Part shown: positions 27,772-38,229 of the stretch, in pieces
How the letters are laid out: the number at the start of each line of letters is the position of its first letter
Position numbering within the stretch: position 1 is the stretch's first letter
DNA from: Salinisphaera orenii subsp. halophila YIM 95161
GTDB taxonomy: Bacteria; Pseudomonadota; Gammaproteobacteria; Nevskiales; Salinisphaeraceae
Assembly: GCF_003732545.1 (NCBI RefSeq)
Contig: NZ_AYKF01000013.1
Location: 22,527-86,526, forward strand
Direction: 5' to 3'
Length of the DNA stretch: 64,000 nucleotides
Position numbers and translations under genes: made by a program
The notes under the pieces: generated by a model
The model's database searches: none
The model's input: the letters and a program-made list of their open reading frames with translations, nothing else
Told to the model about the DNA's origin: nothing

Positions 27772-28914
27772 GTCCTTTTCGGCAGAGGGCGTGACGAGGC
27801 GTTCCAGTAACGGCGCACGGGGGATCGCGCCCCTCACCGGACGCCGAGCCGGCGCCTCATCGTCGCCACGAAACCGGCCCGGCACGAGGACGCAGCGGGG
27901 GCGGCATCGACGGCCGCGAGAAGGCGCCGCCGACTCCATTGCGTGACCGTCGCCTCGCCGCCGGGCGTGATTCGCAGCCCTTCGACCCCGGCGCGCGAAG
28001 CGATACTGCACGGCTCGGGCCGCAAGCGGCCGGCCTGTGCGCGCGACGATGCGTTCACGCTTCAGAGACAATACCGTCGCCGACGTTTGCCGATGGCGAC
28101 GCCGCTCAGGCCAGACGGCATGGGCGACCGATCGCTCCGGGCGGAGCAGCGCCTCGCGCGCTGGAACAGCAGCTCGGCGCGCGGCAGGGCGCGCCGGCTG
28201 TTCGGGCTGATCCCCGGTCGGCGGTCTGCCGAGCACGCTTTCCCCGTGGTATCGACGGCCGGGGGCCAGCGCCTGTTCGTCACTGTCACGACGGGGCCGC
28301 GGTTCGCTCTGCCGGTCAGACCGGTGCCGTCCGTACTCGAGTTCGAGCGTTCGGGCCCGGCGATATCCGTTCGCAACGGCGTGAGGCCCGATGACGATCG
28401 GCCGATCATTGGGCCGCGATCAGGTTTACGTCTCAGCGAACACGCATCGACGAACTCGCGGCGGCGACGCTCGACGAGCCCGGCCCGGCGCCGAATCCCC
28501 CGGGTACCGACTGAGCGGGCCCGTCGACGGGCTCCGACCGCGCTATCCGGCTGCAGGCCGGCGATGCCCGCATCCACGACACGCCGTCGATCAACACGAC
28601 CCTGCCATCACTGCCGACGGGCGCCGGGCTGCTCGATTTCACCTCCACCGCGCTCGCATCGGGATCGCCACCGGTATGATCAACTCACGTGACGACCGCG
28701 CCTCGATCACGCGTGCGTCCGGCGACTTCACGATCGCAGGCCCCGCTTGCCGCACCGGCACGCCGGGTCGCGCCGCGCAGCCGCTCCGGGCGCGACCCGG
28801 GCCCGCGCGACGTTCAGCGGCCCTTCGGTCGCGTATTGCCACGCTATGACCTAATCGGTAATCTCCGCGTTTTTGCCGCGCCCCGCGGGCCGGTCGAATT
28901 CAGGACGGGTGCAC
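27772..28914. other. 1.1-kb stretch without a recognisable gene
   Basis: No frame here gives a recognisable protein. The longest is a rightward frame of 249 codons (27943-28692), very rich in arginine, serine and proline, with a more protein-like middle part (about 28195-28440, including LFGLIPGRRSAEHAFPVVST). In a different frame, about 28560-28679, a short non-repetitive segment DTPSINTTLPSLPTGAGLLD runs to a TGA. These disconnected pieces suggest a decayed gene. No hairpin terminator for gph is obvious. Confidence 0.5.
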
Positions 28915-30570
28915 ATGAGTCTGAACGCCGCGTTGAAGGAAACGCTGGGCCTCGACGGCCTGGAATATCGTCACGATCTCGGCAAGGATGCGCTCTTTCG
29001 TGAAGCACTCGCCAACGACCGCGGCCGCATCCGAGCCGACGGACCGGACGACGAGCCCAAGGCCTACGAGACCGCGCTCGGCCTCAAGGGCCCGCTGGTC
29101 TATTATTCCGATCCCAGCTGCACCGGGCGCCCGGTCCAGGACACCTTTGCGGTCGCCTGGCCCGAGGTCGAGGACAAGCTGTGGTGGAAGTCGGATTTCC
29201 AGAAGTTCGACCCGGATCATTTCGGCCCGCTGCTCGAGCGCGTGGCCGCGCATCTGAACGAGCGCGGCCGTCATCTGTACGTCCAGGACGTCCACTGCGG
29301 GTGGGACCCGGCCTACGCCGTGCCCTATCGCTTCGTCGGCGAATACGCCACGCACGCCCTGTTCGCAACCAACATGTTCGCCTCGGGCGTCGACGTGGCG
29401 GACCCGGAATCCAAGCGCTGGACGCTCCTCGACGTACCCAGCTTCCACTGCGACCCCGAACGCGACGGCACGCTGAGCGCGCGCGCCGTGATCATCGACA
29501 TGCGCAACCGCGTCGGCCTGGTGCTCGGCCGCGCGGATTACTGCGGCGTGGTCAAGAAGACCATGTTCACGGTCATGAACTATCTGTTGCCCGAGATCGG
29601 CGAGATGCCGATGCACTGCTCGGCCAACGTCGGCCCCCGCGGCGACGGCGCCATCCTGTTCGGCCTGTCCGGCACCGGCAAGACGACGCTCTCGGCCGAC
29701 CCTGAACGTGAGCTCATCGGCGACGACGAGCACGCGTGGACCGCTGACGGCGTGTCCAACTTCGAGGGGGGCTGCTACGCCAAGCTCATCGATCTCGACA
29801 AGGCCGCCGAGCCGGTGATCGCCGCGGCGCTGTCCATGCCCGGCAGCGTGATCGAGAACGTGCCGCCCCTGCCCGATCGGCTGCTGGCCGAAACCGATCC
29901 GCAGGATCTGGACCTCAGCGACAACGCCATCACCGAGAACACGCGGCTGTCGTATCCGCTGGCGGCGAATCCGAACGTCGCCGACGGCGCACGCGGGCCG
30001 CACCCCGAGACCATCGTGCTGCTCACCGCGGACGCCTTCGGCGTGCTGCCGCCGGTCTCGATCCTCGACACCCGCGACGTCATGTACCACTTCGTCTCCG
30101 GCTTCACCGCCAAGCTGGCCGGTACCGAGGTCGGCGTGAACGAACCCAAGGCCGCCTTCTCGGCCTGCTTCGGGGCGCCGTTCATGGCGCAGAAACCCTC
30201 GGTCTACGCCGAGATCCTGGCCGAGAAGATGAAGACGCACCGGGCCCGCTGCATTCTGCTCAACACCGGCTGGTCGGGTGGGCCGCACGGCGTCGGCAAG
30301 CGCATCTCCATCCAGCATACGCGGGCGCTGCTCAACGCCGCGCTGGCGGGCGAACTCGATGCCGACAAGGTCGGCTACGAGAACCATCCGATCTTCAATC
30401 TCGCCATGCCCACCGCCTGCCCCGGCGTGCCCACCGAGATTCTCAATCCGCGCAACACCTGGGAAGACAAGCACGCCTACGACGTCCAGGCCGAGAAGCT
30501 ACGCGACATGTTCCGCGAGAACTACCGCAGCAAGGGCTTCGACGCCCTCGGCATCGAAGCGGTGATGTAG
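28915..30570 (+). CDS. pckA: Phosphoenolpyruvate carboxykinase (ATP)
   Basis: Converts oxaloacetate to PEP, the entry step of gluconeogenesis from fatty or organic acids. The protein is 551 aa from the ATG at 28915, slightly longer than most PckA. It carries the P-loop GLSGTGKTTLSAD, the metal-binding ADYCGVVKKTMFT and DDEHAW region, and the adenine-binding ENTRLSYP segment. A 14-base terminator stem follows. Fits the fatty-acid genes elsewhere in the window. Confidence 0.96.
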   Translation: MSLNAALKETLGLDGLEYRHDLGKDALFREALANDRGRIRADGPDDEPKAYETALGLKGPLVYYSDPSCTGRPVQDTFAVAWPEVEDKLWWKSDFQKFDPDHFGPLLERVAAHLNERGRHLYVQDVHCGWDPAYAVPYRFVGEYATHALFATNMFASGVDVADPESKRWTLLDVPSFHCDPERDGTLSARAVIIDMRNRVGLVLGRADYCGVVKKTMFTVMNYLLPEIGEMPMHCSANVGPRGDGAILFGLSGTGKTTLSADPERELIGDDEHAWTADGVSNFEGGCYAKLIDLDKAAEPVIAAALSMPGSVIENVPPLPDRLLAETDPQDLDLSDNAITENTRLSYPLAANPNVADGARGPHPETIVLLTADAFGVLPPVSILDTRDVMYHFVSGFTAKLAGTEVGVNEPKAAFSACFGAPFMAQKPSVYAEILAEKMKTHRARCILLNTGWSGGPHGVGKRISIQHTRALLNAALAGELDADKVGYENHPIFNLAMPTACPGVPTEILNPRNTWEDKHAYDVQAEKLRDMFRENYRSKGFDALGIEAVM

Positions 30571-30582
30571 CCACGGCCGACG

Positions 30583-30616
30583 ACGTCGATCGCCCGAGCC
30601 CGGGCGATCGACGTTT
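30583..30616 (+). terminator. Rho-independent terminator of pckA
   Basis: ACGTCGATCGCCCG and CGGGCGATCGACGT form a perfect 14-base stem with an AGCC loop, followed by TT. It lies 12 bases after the pckA stop codon. Confidence 0.8.
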
Positions 30617-31009
30617 GACAGGTTTCTTGCATCATCTCGGCCGGGCCGCGTCGCGTGTCGTGTCGATAAGCACGGCACCGGATCACGCCAAAGCTCGGCT
30701 CGATGAACCTGCCCGTCGCCGCGACCGCAGGCCGGAGCCGCAGTTCCGCTGACCCGACCCGGCGCGGCCGCCGCGTTTCGTGTCGTACGGCCGCCGCCGG
30801 TCATGCCGGGCAGGGCGTCCATCGCCGCGCCGTCGAAGCCCCCGCGTTCGCAGGCGAGCGCTGGCATCCCCTCGACCGAACCACACGACGGTCGCGAGCG
30901 GCCGATCCCACCCCCAATCGTCGACGTCGGCGACCACGGCATCAAGGCCGGGCGCGCCACGGCCTACACGCTGTGCGGGTGCCGGCCGGAGCGTGCCTCC
31001 CCGGACACG

Positions 31010-31040
31010 AAAAAGCCGCTGACGCATCGCGTCAGCGGCT
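31010..31040 (-). terminator. Rho-independent terminator of the FKBP gene
   Basis: AGCCGCTGACGC and GCGTCAGCGGCT form a perfect 12-base stem with a 3-base loop. On the minus strand it ends in five T. It lies about 60 bases past the FKBP stop codon. Confidence 0.82.
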
Positions 31041-31101
31041 CGCTTTCATGCCGGCGATGACGCGGCCCGCGTGGTGCGGGCTCGCTCGTCGTGGTCGGCG
31101 A

Positions 31102-32040
31102 TCAGCCCTCGTCGGCGTTCGAGTCCTCGCCTGCACTGTCGCCACCCGAGGCGTCGGCGGCGGACTCTTCGTCGCCCCCATCGCCGCCGGCGCCATCACT
31201 GCCCTCGCCGCTGCCGCCGTCGTCGACCTCGATCAGCTCGACGTCGAAGATCAGCGTCTCGTTCGGGCCGATCTGGGCCCCCGCGCCGCGCTCGCCGTAG
31301 GCGAGATCGGCGGGGATGTAGAGTTCGTACTTGGCGCCCTCCTTCATCAGCTGGAGCGCTTCGGTCCAGCCCGGGATGACCGCATCGACCGGAAAGGTCA
31401 CCGGTTCGCCGCGCTCGCGCGAGCTGTCGAACACGGTGCCGTCGATGAGCTCGCCGGTGTAATGCACCGTGACGCTGTCGCTCTTCGAGGGCGTCGGGCC
31501 GTCGCCTTCCTCCAGAACCTTGTACTGCAGCCCGCTGTCGGTCGTCTCGACGCCTTCCTTGTCCTTGTTCTCGGCCAGGAACTGCTCGCCCTTGTCCTGG
31601 TTCGAGCGCGCCTGCTCCTGCGCCTGATCCTGCTGGGCGGCTTCCATGTCCTGGACGAAGCCCTGCATCACGCTGTCGAGCTCTTCCTGCGACAGACGCG
31701 TGTCGTTGCCCTCGATGGTGTCGCGCACGCCCTGGGACAGCATGTCCACGTTGAGCTCGACCGGCAGTTCCTGGAGCGAATTGCCGATATCCATGCCGAG
31801 CGCGTAGCTGCGCTTCTCGTCATCGTTGGCGAAGGCATCGCCGGACTGCTTCGACTGGTCCGAATCGTCCTCGGCGGCGCTGTCGCCGCTTTCACCGCCG
31901 TCGCCGTTCGTGCCCGTGTCGGTGTTCTCGCTGTTGTCGCCGCCACCGGCCTGTTCGCTGCCGGCCTCGTCCGAACCGGACTGATTGCCGCACGCCGTCA
32001 GCGCGAAAATGCACGCAAGCAACGCAATGAATCGTTTCAT
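31102..32040 (-). CDS. FKBP-type peptidyl-prolyl isomerase lipoprotein with acidic tails
   Basis: A 312-aa envelope protein of the FkpA/Mip type. The signal ends in LTAC, with the lipidated cysteine at residue 17. Residues 18-72 are an acidic glycine/serine/aspartate-rich linker. An FKBP N-terminal dimerisation domain follows (about 73-165), then the isomerase domain (about 166-275; [41 protein letters not shown]). The last 38 residues are again almost only Gly, Asp, Glu, Ser and Ala. Acidic tails on both sides are unusual for the family. Confidence 0.92.
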   Translation of the reverse strand: MKRFIALLACIFALTACGNQSGSDEAGSEQAGGGDNSENTDTGTNGDGGESGDSAAEDDSDQSKQSGDAFANDDEKRSYALGMDIGNSLQELPVELNVDMLSQGVRDTIEGNDTRLSQEELDSVMQGFVQDMEAAQQDQAQEQARSNQDKGEQFLAENKDKEGVETTDSGLQYKVLEEGDGPTPSKSDSVTVHYTGELIDGTVFDSSRERGEPVTFPVDAVIPGWTEALQLMKEGAKYELYIPADLAYGERGAGAQIGPNETLIFDVELIEVDDGGSGEGSDGAGGDGGDEESAADASGGDSAGEDSNADEG

Positions 32041-32137
32041 CGAGATCGTCCATGGACTGTAATGGGACCCGCAAGCCTACGCTAAAGGTCGGACAAGCAA
32101 AAGCAGGACAGGCGACGACGCCGAAGCCGGCCCGGGA

Positions 32138-33418
32138 CTAGCCGCCACGCCCCGTGGCCGACTCGCCGGGCGGTGCGCCGGGCGTGTCGGGATGCGTACG
32201 CGGATCGAGTTCCAGGATCACCGGACCGGTGTCGGCGGCGGCGATGTTGACATAAGGACCCTGGGCGTCCACCGGCACGCTCGGCGTGGTGACGCCGCGC
32301 CAGATCACGAAACCGCCGTACACGGTCAGTACCGCGGCCAGGAATACGAACAGGCCGTCCGGACCCAGCCCCTGCATGGCCAACGCGCCGGCGACCGGCC
32401 CGATGCAGGTGCCGATCCCGTAGACGAACAGCAGACCGGCGCTCGCAGCAACCGGATCGCCCTCGGCCATGCCGTCGTTGATCATCGACAGGCTCACCGG
32501 ATAGAGACAGCCCGTCAGCCCGAACACCGCGACCGTGGCGGCGTACAGCACGACCGCCTGGCCGGCGCCGAACGCCGCGGCGGCCAGGGCGCCGATCAAC
32601 GCGAGGCCGGCGATCACGGCGCTGAGCCAGCGCCGATCGAACCGGTCCGAGACCCAGCCGACCGGCCACTGCAGCACCATGGTAGCCAACACGGCAAAGA
32701 CCATGTAGCGCGAGACCCCCTCCAGCGACAGGCCGATGCTGCTGGCGTAGACCGGCGCCAGCGCCAGAAAGGCGGATAGGACCACACCGCCGGCGAGTCC
32801 GCCCAGGGCGCCACTGGGCGACAGCCGATAGAGCGCGCCGAAGTGCAATCGGCCGATCGCCCCCATGACCGGCGCCTCGGAACGCGTCAGCGCCAGCGGC
32901 ACGAGCGACAGCACGATCAGGATGGCGACGAGACTGTAGATCGGGTAGTCGTCTGTCGCTCCCCAGGCGACCAGATACTGGTCGAGCGCGGCGGCGAAGA
33001 AATACACCACCTGATACACCCCGAGCAGCGCGCCGCGGGTCGCACGCGTCGACCGGCCCGAGATCCAGCTCTCCAGCACCATGATCAATCCGGCGGCACA
33101 GAATCCGACCAGGCCGCGCAGCGCGGCCCAGAGCCAGCCGTCGATGTACATCGGGTGAATGAGAGCAGCCACGCAGCCCACCGCCGCAAACGCCGAGAAC
33201 GAGCGGATCTGACCGACGCGCCGGATGAGTCCGGTGGCCAGGCGCGACCCGAGCACGAAGCCGATCGAATGACAGACCAGCACCAGCCCGACGGCGGTCG
33301 CCGAAAACCCCTCATCCGCGAGCTGCACGGCGAGGACGGTGCCGAGCAGCGCGGTGCCGGCGATGAACAGCGCGAGGCTCGCGAACATCGCCGCCAGCGA
33401 TACGATCACCTGCCCCAT
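32138..33418 (-). CDS. Major facilitator superfamily transporter (YcaD-like)
   Basis: A 426-aa membrane protein with 12 hydrophobic helices. The loop between helices 2 and 3 has GSRLATGLIRRVG, and a second RFDRR loop after helix 8 marks the repeat of the MFS fold. The overall pattern, including CAAGLIMVLESWISG, resembles the YcaD/UMF-type permeases. Substrate unknown. The hydrophilic C-terminal tail of about 50 residues is proline/glycine-rich. It lies 97 bases upstream of the FKBP gene on the same strand. Confidence 0.85.
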   Translation of the reverse strand: MGQVIVSLAAMFASLALFIAGTALLGTVLAVQLADEGFSATAVGLVLVCHSIGFVLGSRLATGLIRRVGQIRSFSAFAAVGCVAALIHPMYIDGWLWAALRGLVGFCAAGLIMVLESWISGRSTRATRGALLGVYQVVYFFAAALDQYLVAWGATDDYPIYSLVAILIVLSLVPLALTRSEAPVMGAIGRLHFGALYRLSPSGALGGLAGGVVLSAFLALAPVYASSIGLSLEGVSRYMVFAVLATMVLQWPVGWVSDRFDRRWLSAVIAGLALIGALAAAAFGAGQAVVLYAATVAVFGLTGCLYPVSLSMINDGMAEGDPVAASAGLLFVYGIGTCIGPVAGALAMQGLGPDGLFVFLAAVLTVYGGFVIWRGVTTPSVPVDAQGPYVNIAAADTGPVILELDPRTHPDTPGAPPGESATGRGG

Positions 33419-33566
33419 CGATGCACCACTTGCCCCGATACGAAGCGAGCGCGCCCGGCCCTCACTGCCGAACGCACGTCAGCCCTCGTCAACGTCTCCC
33501 GGAAGACCAAACCGCCGGTCGGCACCGTCTCGCCCACGACAGATCAAACGTCGCCGGCGCCGCGGA

Positions 33567-34775
<1,209 letters not shown>

Positions 34776-34821
34776 AGTCTTCGCCGGGCCTTGCGTTTCA
34801 ATCGAAATCTCAGAACGCGGC

Positions 34822-34827
34822 ATTATA
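34822..34827 (-). promoter_or_regulatory. -10 box TATAAT of argG
   Basis: A perfect minus-strand TATAAT lies 47 bases upstream of the argG ATG. The -35 region is GC-rich without a clear match, so an activator or extended -10 may be needed. No ArgR box was recognised. Confidence 0.45.
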
Positions 34828-34884
34828 CGCAAGCCGTCGCCCCGCGCGGCCCACCCGGCATCGCCCAGCTGCTAGTATCGCGCC

Positions 34885-35541
34885 ATGACAGCATCCGACA
34901 ACATCGAATCGGCGACGCCGCTGATGGCGAATCGCTTCCGCGGCTTCCTGCCCGTCGTCATCGACGTGGAGACCGGCGGCTTCAACAGCGCGACCGACGC
35001 ACTGCTCGAGATCGCGGCGGTCACCGTGGATTTCGACGCCGATGCACAGCTCGACATCCGCGAGTCTATGGCCTATCACGTGGCGCCCTTCGAGGGCGCC
35101 AACATCGAACCGGCCTCCCTGGAGGTCAACGGCATCGATCCGCATCACCCGCTGCGCCCCGCGCTGCCGGAGCACGAAGCGCTGGCGCGCATCTTCAAGG
35201 TGGTGCGCCAGACGATGAAGGAAGCCGGTTGCAAGCGCGCGGTCCTGGTCGGACACAACGCCCATTTCGATCTCGGCTTTCTCAACGCGGCGATCGCCCG
35301 CACGGGCATCAAGCGCAGCCCCTTTCATCCGTTCTCCTGCTTCGACACCGCCACTCTGGCGGGCGTCGCCCTGGGCCAGACGGTGCTCAAGCGCGCCGCG
35401 ACCGCGGCCGGGATGTCCTGGGACAGCGAGGCCGCCCATTCGGCCCGCTACGACACCGAGCAGACCGCACGCCTGTTCTGCACCATCGTCAACCGTTTCC
35501 AGCCCATCTACGAGAACATCCCGCCCCTGCCACAGAACTGA
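34885..35541 (+). CDS. rnt: Ribonuclease T
   Basis: 3'-5' exoribonuclease of the DEDDh family that trims tRNA and other stable RNA ends, 218 aa. Exo I is [10 protein letters not shown] with D27 and E29. Exo II includes [14 protein letters not shown]. The histidine/aspartate pair is in [12 protein letters not shown]. The length and C-terminal [14 protein letters not shown] are typical of RNase T rather than the polymerase III epsilon subunit. Divergent from argG. Confidence 0.95.
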   Translation: MTASDNIESATPLMANRFRGFLPVVIDVETGGFNSATDALLEIAAVTVDFDADAQLDIRESMAYHVAPFEGANIEPASLEVNGIDPHHPLRPALPEHEALARIFKVVRQTMKEAGCKRAVLVGHNAHFDLGFLNAAIARTGIKRSPFHPFSCFDTATLAGVALGQTVLKRAATAAGMSWDSEAAHSARYDTEQTARLFCTIVNRFQPIYENIPPLPQN

Positions 35542-35631
35542 TCCGGTCACGCGCGTGCCATGCGCGCGTCATCGTTTCTCAACTCGCGAACCCTAGCCTG
35601 CGCATGACGCCACCGTTACGGAGGACATGCC

Positions 35632-36420
35632 ATGGCCGTCGCCGCACGTTCGCTGGAGTTGCCCCGGTCCGCGCCGCGTCTCACCGTGCAGGTCGCGCGC
35701 GACGCCGCGGAGATCGAAACCAGTCTGGCACTGCGCCACCGCGTGTTCATCGAGGAGATGGGCGCGCGCATCCCGAACCAGGCGCCGGATATCGAAACCG
35801 ACGCCTTCGATCGCCATTGTCGCCACCTGCTGGTACGGGACACCGCCACGGGCCGGCTGCTGGCCTCGACCCGACTGCTGGATGACGCCGGCGCCGCCGC
35901 GGCCGGCGGGTTCTACTCGCAGACCGAATTCGAGCTGGAATCCATGCTCGAGCTGCCCGGGCGCACGCTCGAGATCGGCCGCACCTGCGTCGCACCGGAT
36001 GCACGCCACGGGACGGTGATGGCCGTTCTCTGGTCCGGCATCGCCCGCCTCGTGCGCGCCGAGGACCATGCGCATCTGATCGGCTGTGTCAGCCTCGATG
36101 CACGCGACGGCGGCGCGCGGGCGCGTGCCCTCTACGCGGCACTGGAATCACGGCATCGGTCGACGGGCACGGTCGTGCGCCCGCGACGACCACTGCCCGC
36201 GGCGGACGCCGACCCGGCCGGCACGCGCCGTCCGCCGCTACTGCGGACCTATCTGGGGCTGGGCGCCACGGTGGCCGGCGAACCCTGCTGGGACCCCGCA
36301 TTTCGCGTGGCCGACTTGTTCATGCACCTGCAAGTCGCTAACTTGTGCCCGCGTTATGCTCGACACTTCCTCGAATCGTCAGGCCCGACCGCTGCTCGGG
36401 CGGGTCGGCCTGTATCTTAA
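35632..36420 (+). CDS. olsB: Ornithine N-acyltransferase OlsB-like (GNAT fold)
   Basis: Expected to transfer a 3-hydroxyacyl group from acyl-ACP to ornithine, giving lyso-ornithine lipid. The 262-aa protein shows the Acetyltransf_5/autoinducer-synthase-like fold: ALRHRVFIEEMGARI, then RHLLVRDTATGRLLASTRLL, and EIGRTCVAPDARHG. A GGAGG lies six to seven bases upstream of the ATG. The next gene, a PlsC-type acyltransferase, overlaps its end, matching the OlsB-OlsA pair. Confidence 0.8.
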   Translation: MAVAARSLELPRSAPRLTVQVARDAAEIETSLALRHRVFIEEMGARIPNQAPDIETDAFDRHCRHLLVRDTATGRLLASTRLLDDAGAAAAGGFYSQTEFELESMLELPGRTLEIGRTCVAPDARHGTVMAVLWSGIARLVRAEDHAHLIGCVSLDARDGGARARALYAALESRHRSTGTVVRPRRPLPAADADPAGTRRPPLLRTYLGLGATVAGEPCWDPAFRVADLFMHLQVANLCPRYARHFLESSGPTAARAGRPVS

Positions 36421-37177
36421 GAGTCTGCGTCTGATCGGACTCCTGCTGCTGGGCATCGTGCTGCTGCCGATGGTGCCGCTGATCGGCAAGCGCAGCTGGC
36501 ACCTCGTGCGCTGGTGGCACGGTCGCATGCTGCGGGTGCTCAACGTCCGCCTGGACATCGACGGCGTGGTGCCCAGCCGACCGACGCTGATCGTGGCCAA
36601 CCACTGTTCGTGGCTGGACATCGTCGTGCTCGGCCACGCCTTCAATGCCTCGTTCGTCTCCAAGGCCGAGATCAGCGGCTGGCCGCTGGTCGGCTCGTTC
36701 GCGCGCGCCGCCGGCACGCTGTTTCTCGCCCGCGGCGCCGGGCGCACGTCGGAGACCTCGGCACGCATCCGTTCGGTACTGGAATCCGGGCGTTCGGTGC
36801 TGTTCTTCCCGGAGGGCACGACCACCACCGATCCGCAGCCGCGCCGCTTCCACGCGCGGCTGTTCGCGGCCGCCATCGACGGCGGCTACCCGGTGACCCC
36901 GGTGGCACTGCGCTACTGCGACGAGACCACGCCCGCCGACATGCACCATGCGCTCGCGCCTTGGGTCAACGAGGCCGCGCTCTGGCCGCATTTCCGCGAC
37001 CTGTTCCGGCTGCGCGAGATACGGGCCGAGGTGCGGCTGTGCGCGCCGGTCGATCCGCGCGGCTACGATCGCCGCAGTCTGGCCGAGGCCTGCCAGCTGG
37101 CGGTCAGCCATCGCCAGGCGATGGCGGCCGCTCGCGCCCGTTCGGAACGGTGCGACCCGGTGCGGTCAGCGGCGTGA
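36356..37177 (+). CDS. olsA: 1-acyl-glycerol-3-phosphate-type acyltransferase, OlsA-like
   Basis: A 273-aa membrane-associated PlsC-family enzyme. An N-terminal hydrophobic segment (about 20-40) precedes the catalytic NHCSWLDIV (H-x4-D) and the FPEGTTTT box. Together with olsB it would complete ornithine lipid by O-acylating lyso-ornithine lipid. The start at 36356 overlaps olsB by 65 bases and lacks a good ribosome site; later starts are possible. Its end overlaps tail-to-tail with the convergent hydrolase gene by 74 bases. A plsC role in phospholipid synthesis is the alternative. Confidence 0.78.
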   Translation: MLDTSSNRQARPLLGRVGLYLKSLRLIGLLLLGIVLLPMVPLIGKRSWHLVRWWHGRMLRVLNVRLDIDGVVPSRPTLIVANHCSWLDIVVLGHAFNASFVSKAEISGWPLVGSFARAAGTLFLARGAGRTSETSARIRSVLESGRSVLFFPEGTTTTDPQPRRFHARLFAAAIDGGYPVTPVALRYCDETTPADMHHALAPWVNEAALWPHFRDLFRLREIRAEVRLCAPVDPRGYDRRSLAEACQLAVSHRQAMAAARARSERCDPVRSAA

Positions 37178-38114
37178 GCCGCCCGTCGGCCGGCGCTCCG
37201 CGCGCGGCGTAATAGTCCTGACCGTCGGTGCCGTCATAACGACGCTCGTTGATGAAGCGCTTGATCACCGCCGCGCTCTCGTTCGCGCGCACCAGTGGAA
37301 AAAGATGGCCACCGCCGCGAACGATGTGCAGGTACGACTTGGGAATGAGCCAGTACAGCAGCCGGATGTTGACCAGCGGCATCACCGGATCGTCGTCGCC
37401 GCCCATGATCAGCGTCGGACAGCGCAGCCGGTACAGTCGGTGCACGCTCGTCCAGCCGAGACCGGCCAGCATCTGGTTGAGGTAGCCGCGCGTCGACGGT
37501 CCGGCGGCGTGCGCGCCGCGCCGTTCGAGCAGCTCCGGCCGGCGCCGGACCAGCCCGCCGTACAGCGTCGGCGCGAGTTCGGCCAGGGTCTCGTTCTTCT
37601 GATAGCGCCGGGCCGTGATCAGGCGCCGGAACACGTTCGCCCGCGCCGGCAGGCCGAGCATGCCGGCCGAGGTCGCGGCCAGCACGAGCCGATTGGTGCG
37701 CCCCGGAAAATCCAGCGCGAACTGCTGGGCCAGCGCGCCACCCCAGGAGATGCCGGCGACGTTGATCGGCTCGTCGTAACCCAGCCGATCGAGCAGTGTC
37801 GCGGTGAGCCGGGCCAGCCAGCCGAAGCGATGCGGCAGCTTCAGCGCCGGCGAGGCACCGGCCCCCGGCATGTCGAAGACGATGAGCTCGACGTCGTCCA
37901 GGGCATTGATCAGCGGCAGGGTCAGGTCGAGGTTCGCGCCGATGCCGTTGAACAGCAGCATGGGCCGGCCCTGGCCTCGCCGCACGCCGACCCGCAGGCG
38001 TATGCCGTCGACATCGACGAACTCGACGCGCATGCGCGTGCGCCGGCGCAGCACGCTCAGCGCGGGCGGCACGCGCCGCCGCCCGCTCGACTCGGGCGCC
38101 GTCTCGGCGCTCAA
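37104..38114 (-). CDS. phaZ: PhaZ-like alpha/beta hydrolase (intracellular PHA depolymerase type), copy 1
   Basis: A 336-aa alpha/beta hydrolase closely resembling intracellular medium-chain PHA depolymerases: LLFNGIGANLDLTLPLINAL, IVFDMPGAGASPA, nucleophile elbow GISWGG, GGDDDPVMPLVNIRLL with the acid, and GGGHLF with the histidine. Translation probably starts at TTG 38114 behind AAGGGGA; an internal ATG at 38033 is the alternative. The C-terminal 40 residues are a proline/arginine-rich extension overlapping olsA on the other strand. It is the distal gene of a leftward set with phaC. Confidence 0.82.
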   Translation of the reverse strand: MSAETAPESSGRRRVPPALSVLRRRTRMRVEFVDVDGIRLRVGVRRGQGRPMLLFNGIGANLDLTLPLINALDDVELIVFDMPGAGASPALKLPHRFGWLARLTATLLDRLGYDEPINVAGISWGGALAQQFALDFPGRTNRLVLAATSAGMLGLPARANVFRRLITARRYQKNETLAELAPTLYGGLVRRRPELLERRGAHAAGPSTRGYLNQMLAGLGWTSVHRLYRLRCPTLIMGGDDDPVMPLVNIRLLYWLIPKSYLHIVRGGGHLFPLVRANESAAVIKRFINERRYDGTDGQDYYAARGAPADGRLTPLTAPGRTVPNGRERPPSPGDG

Positions 38115-38229
38115 GACACATCCCCTTCGACTGCCATGCGCCGAGTATGACGGAAAACGTCACCATCCGGCTCTAAGACTTTTGCCGCAACGCAGCAACC
38201 GATCACGATCAGAAACTTGCCTTTCGCGC

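Larger units (their letters stand above)
30571..31101. other. Intergenic region between convergent pckA and FKBP genes
   Basis: A 531-base gap bounded by two strong terminators (30583-30616 and 31010-31040). The 390 bases between them contain frames on both strands but no recognisable protein, start signal or RNA gene. Confidence 0.6.

Noticed and set aside
27834..28058. 74-codon leftward frame as a small protein
   Set aside because: It looks partly protein-like but has no ribosome site, no homologue I recognise and no context.
27943..28692. 249-codon frame in the gap before pckA as a real gene
   Set aside because: The translation is dominated by Arg, Ser and Pro with no domain and no good ribosome site. 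It is kept only as part of the unexplained region.
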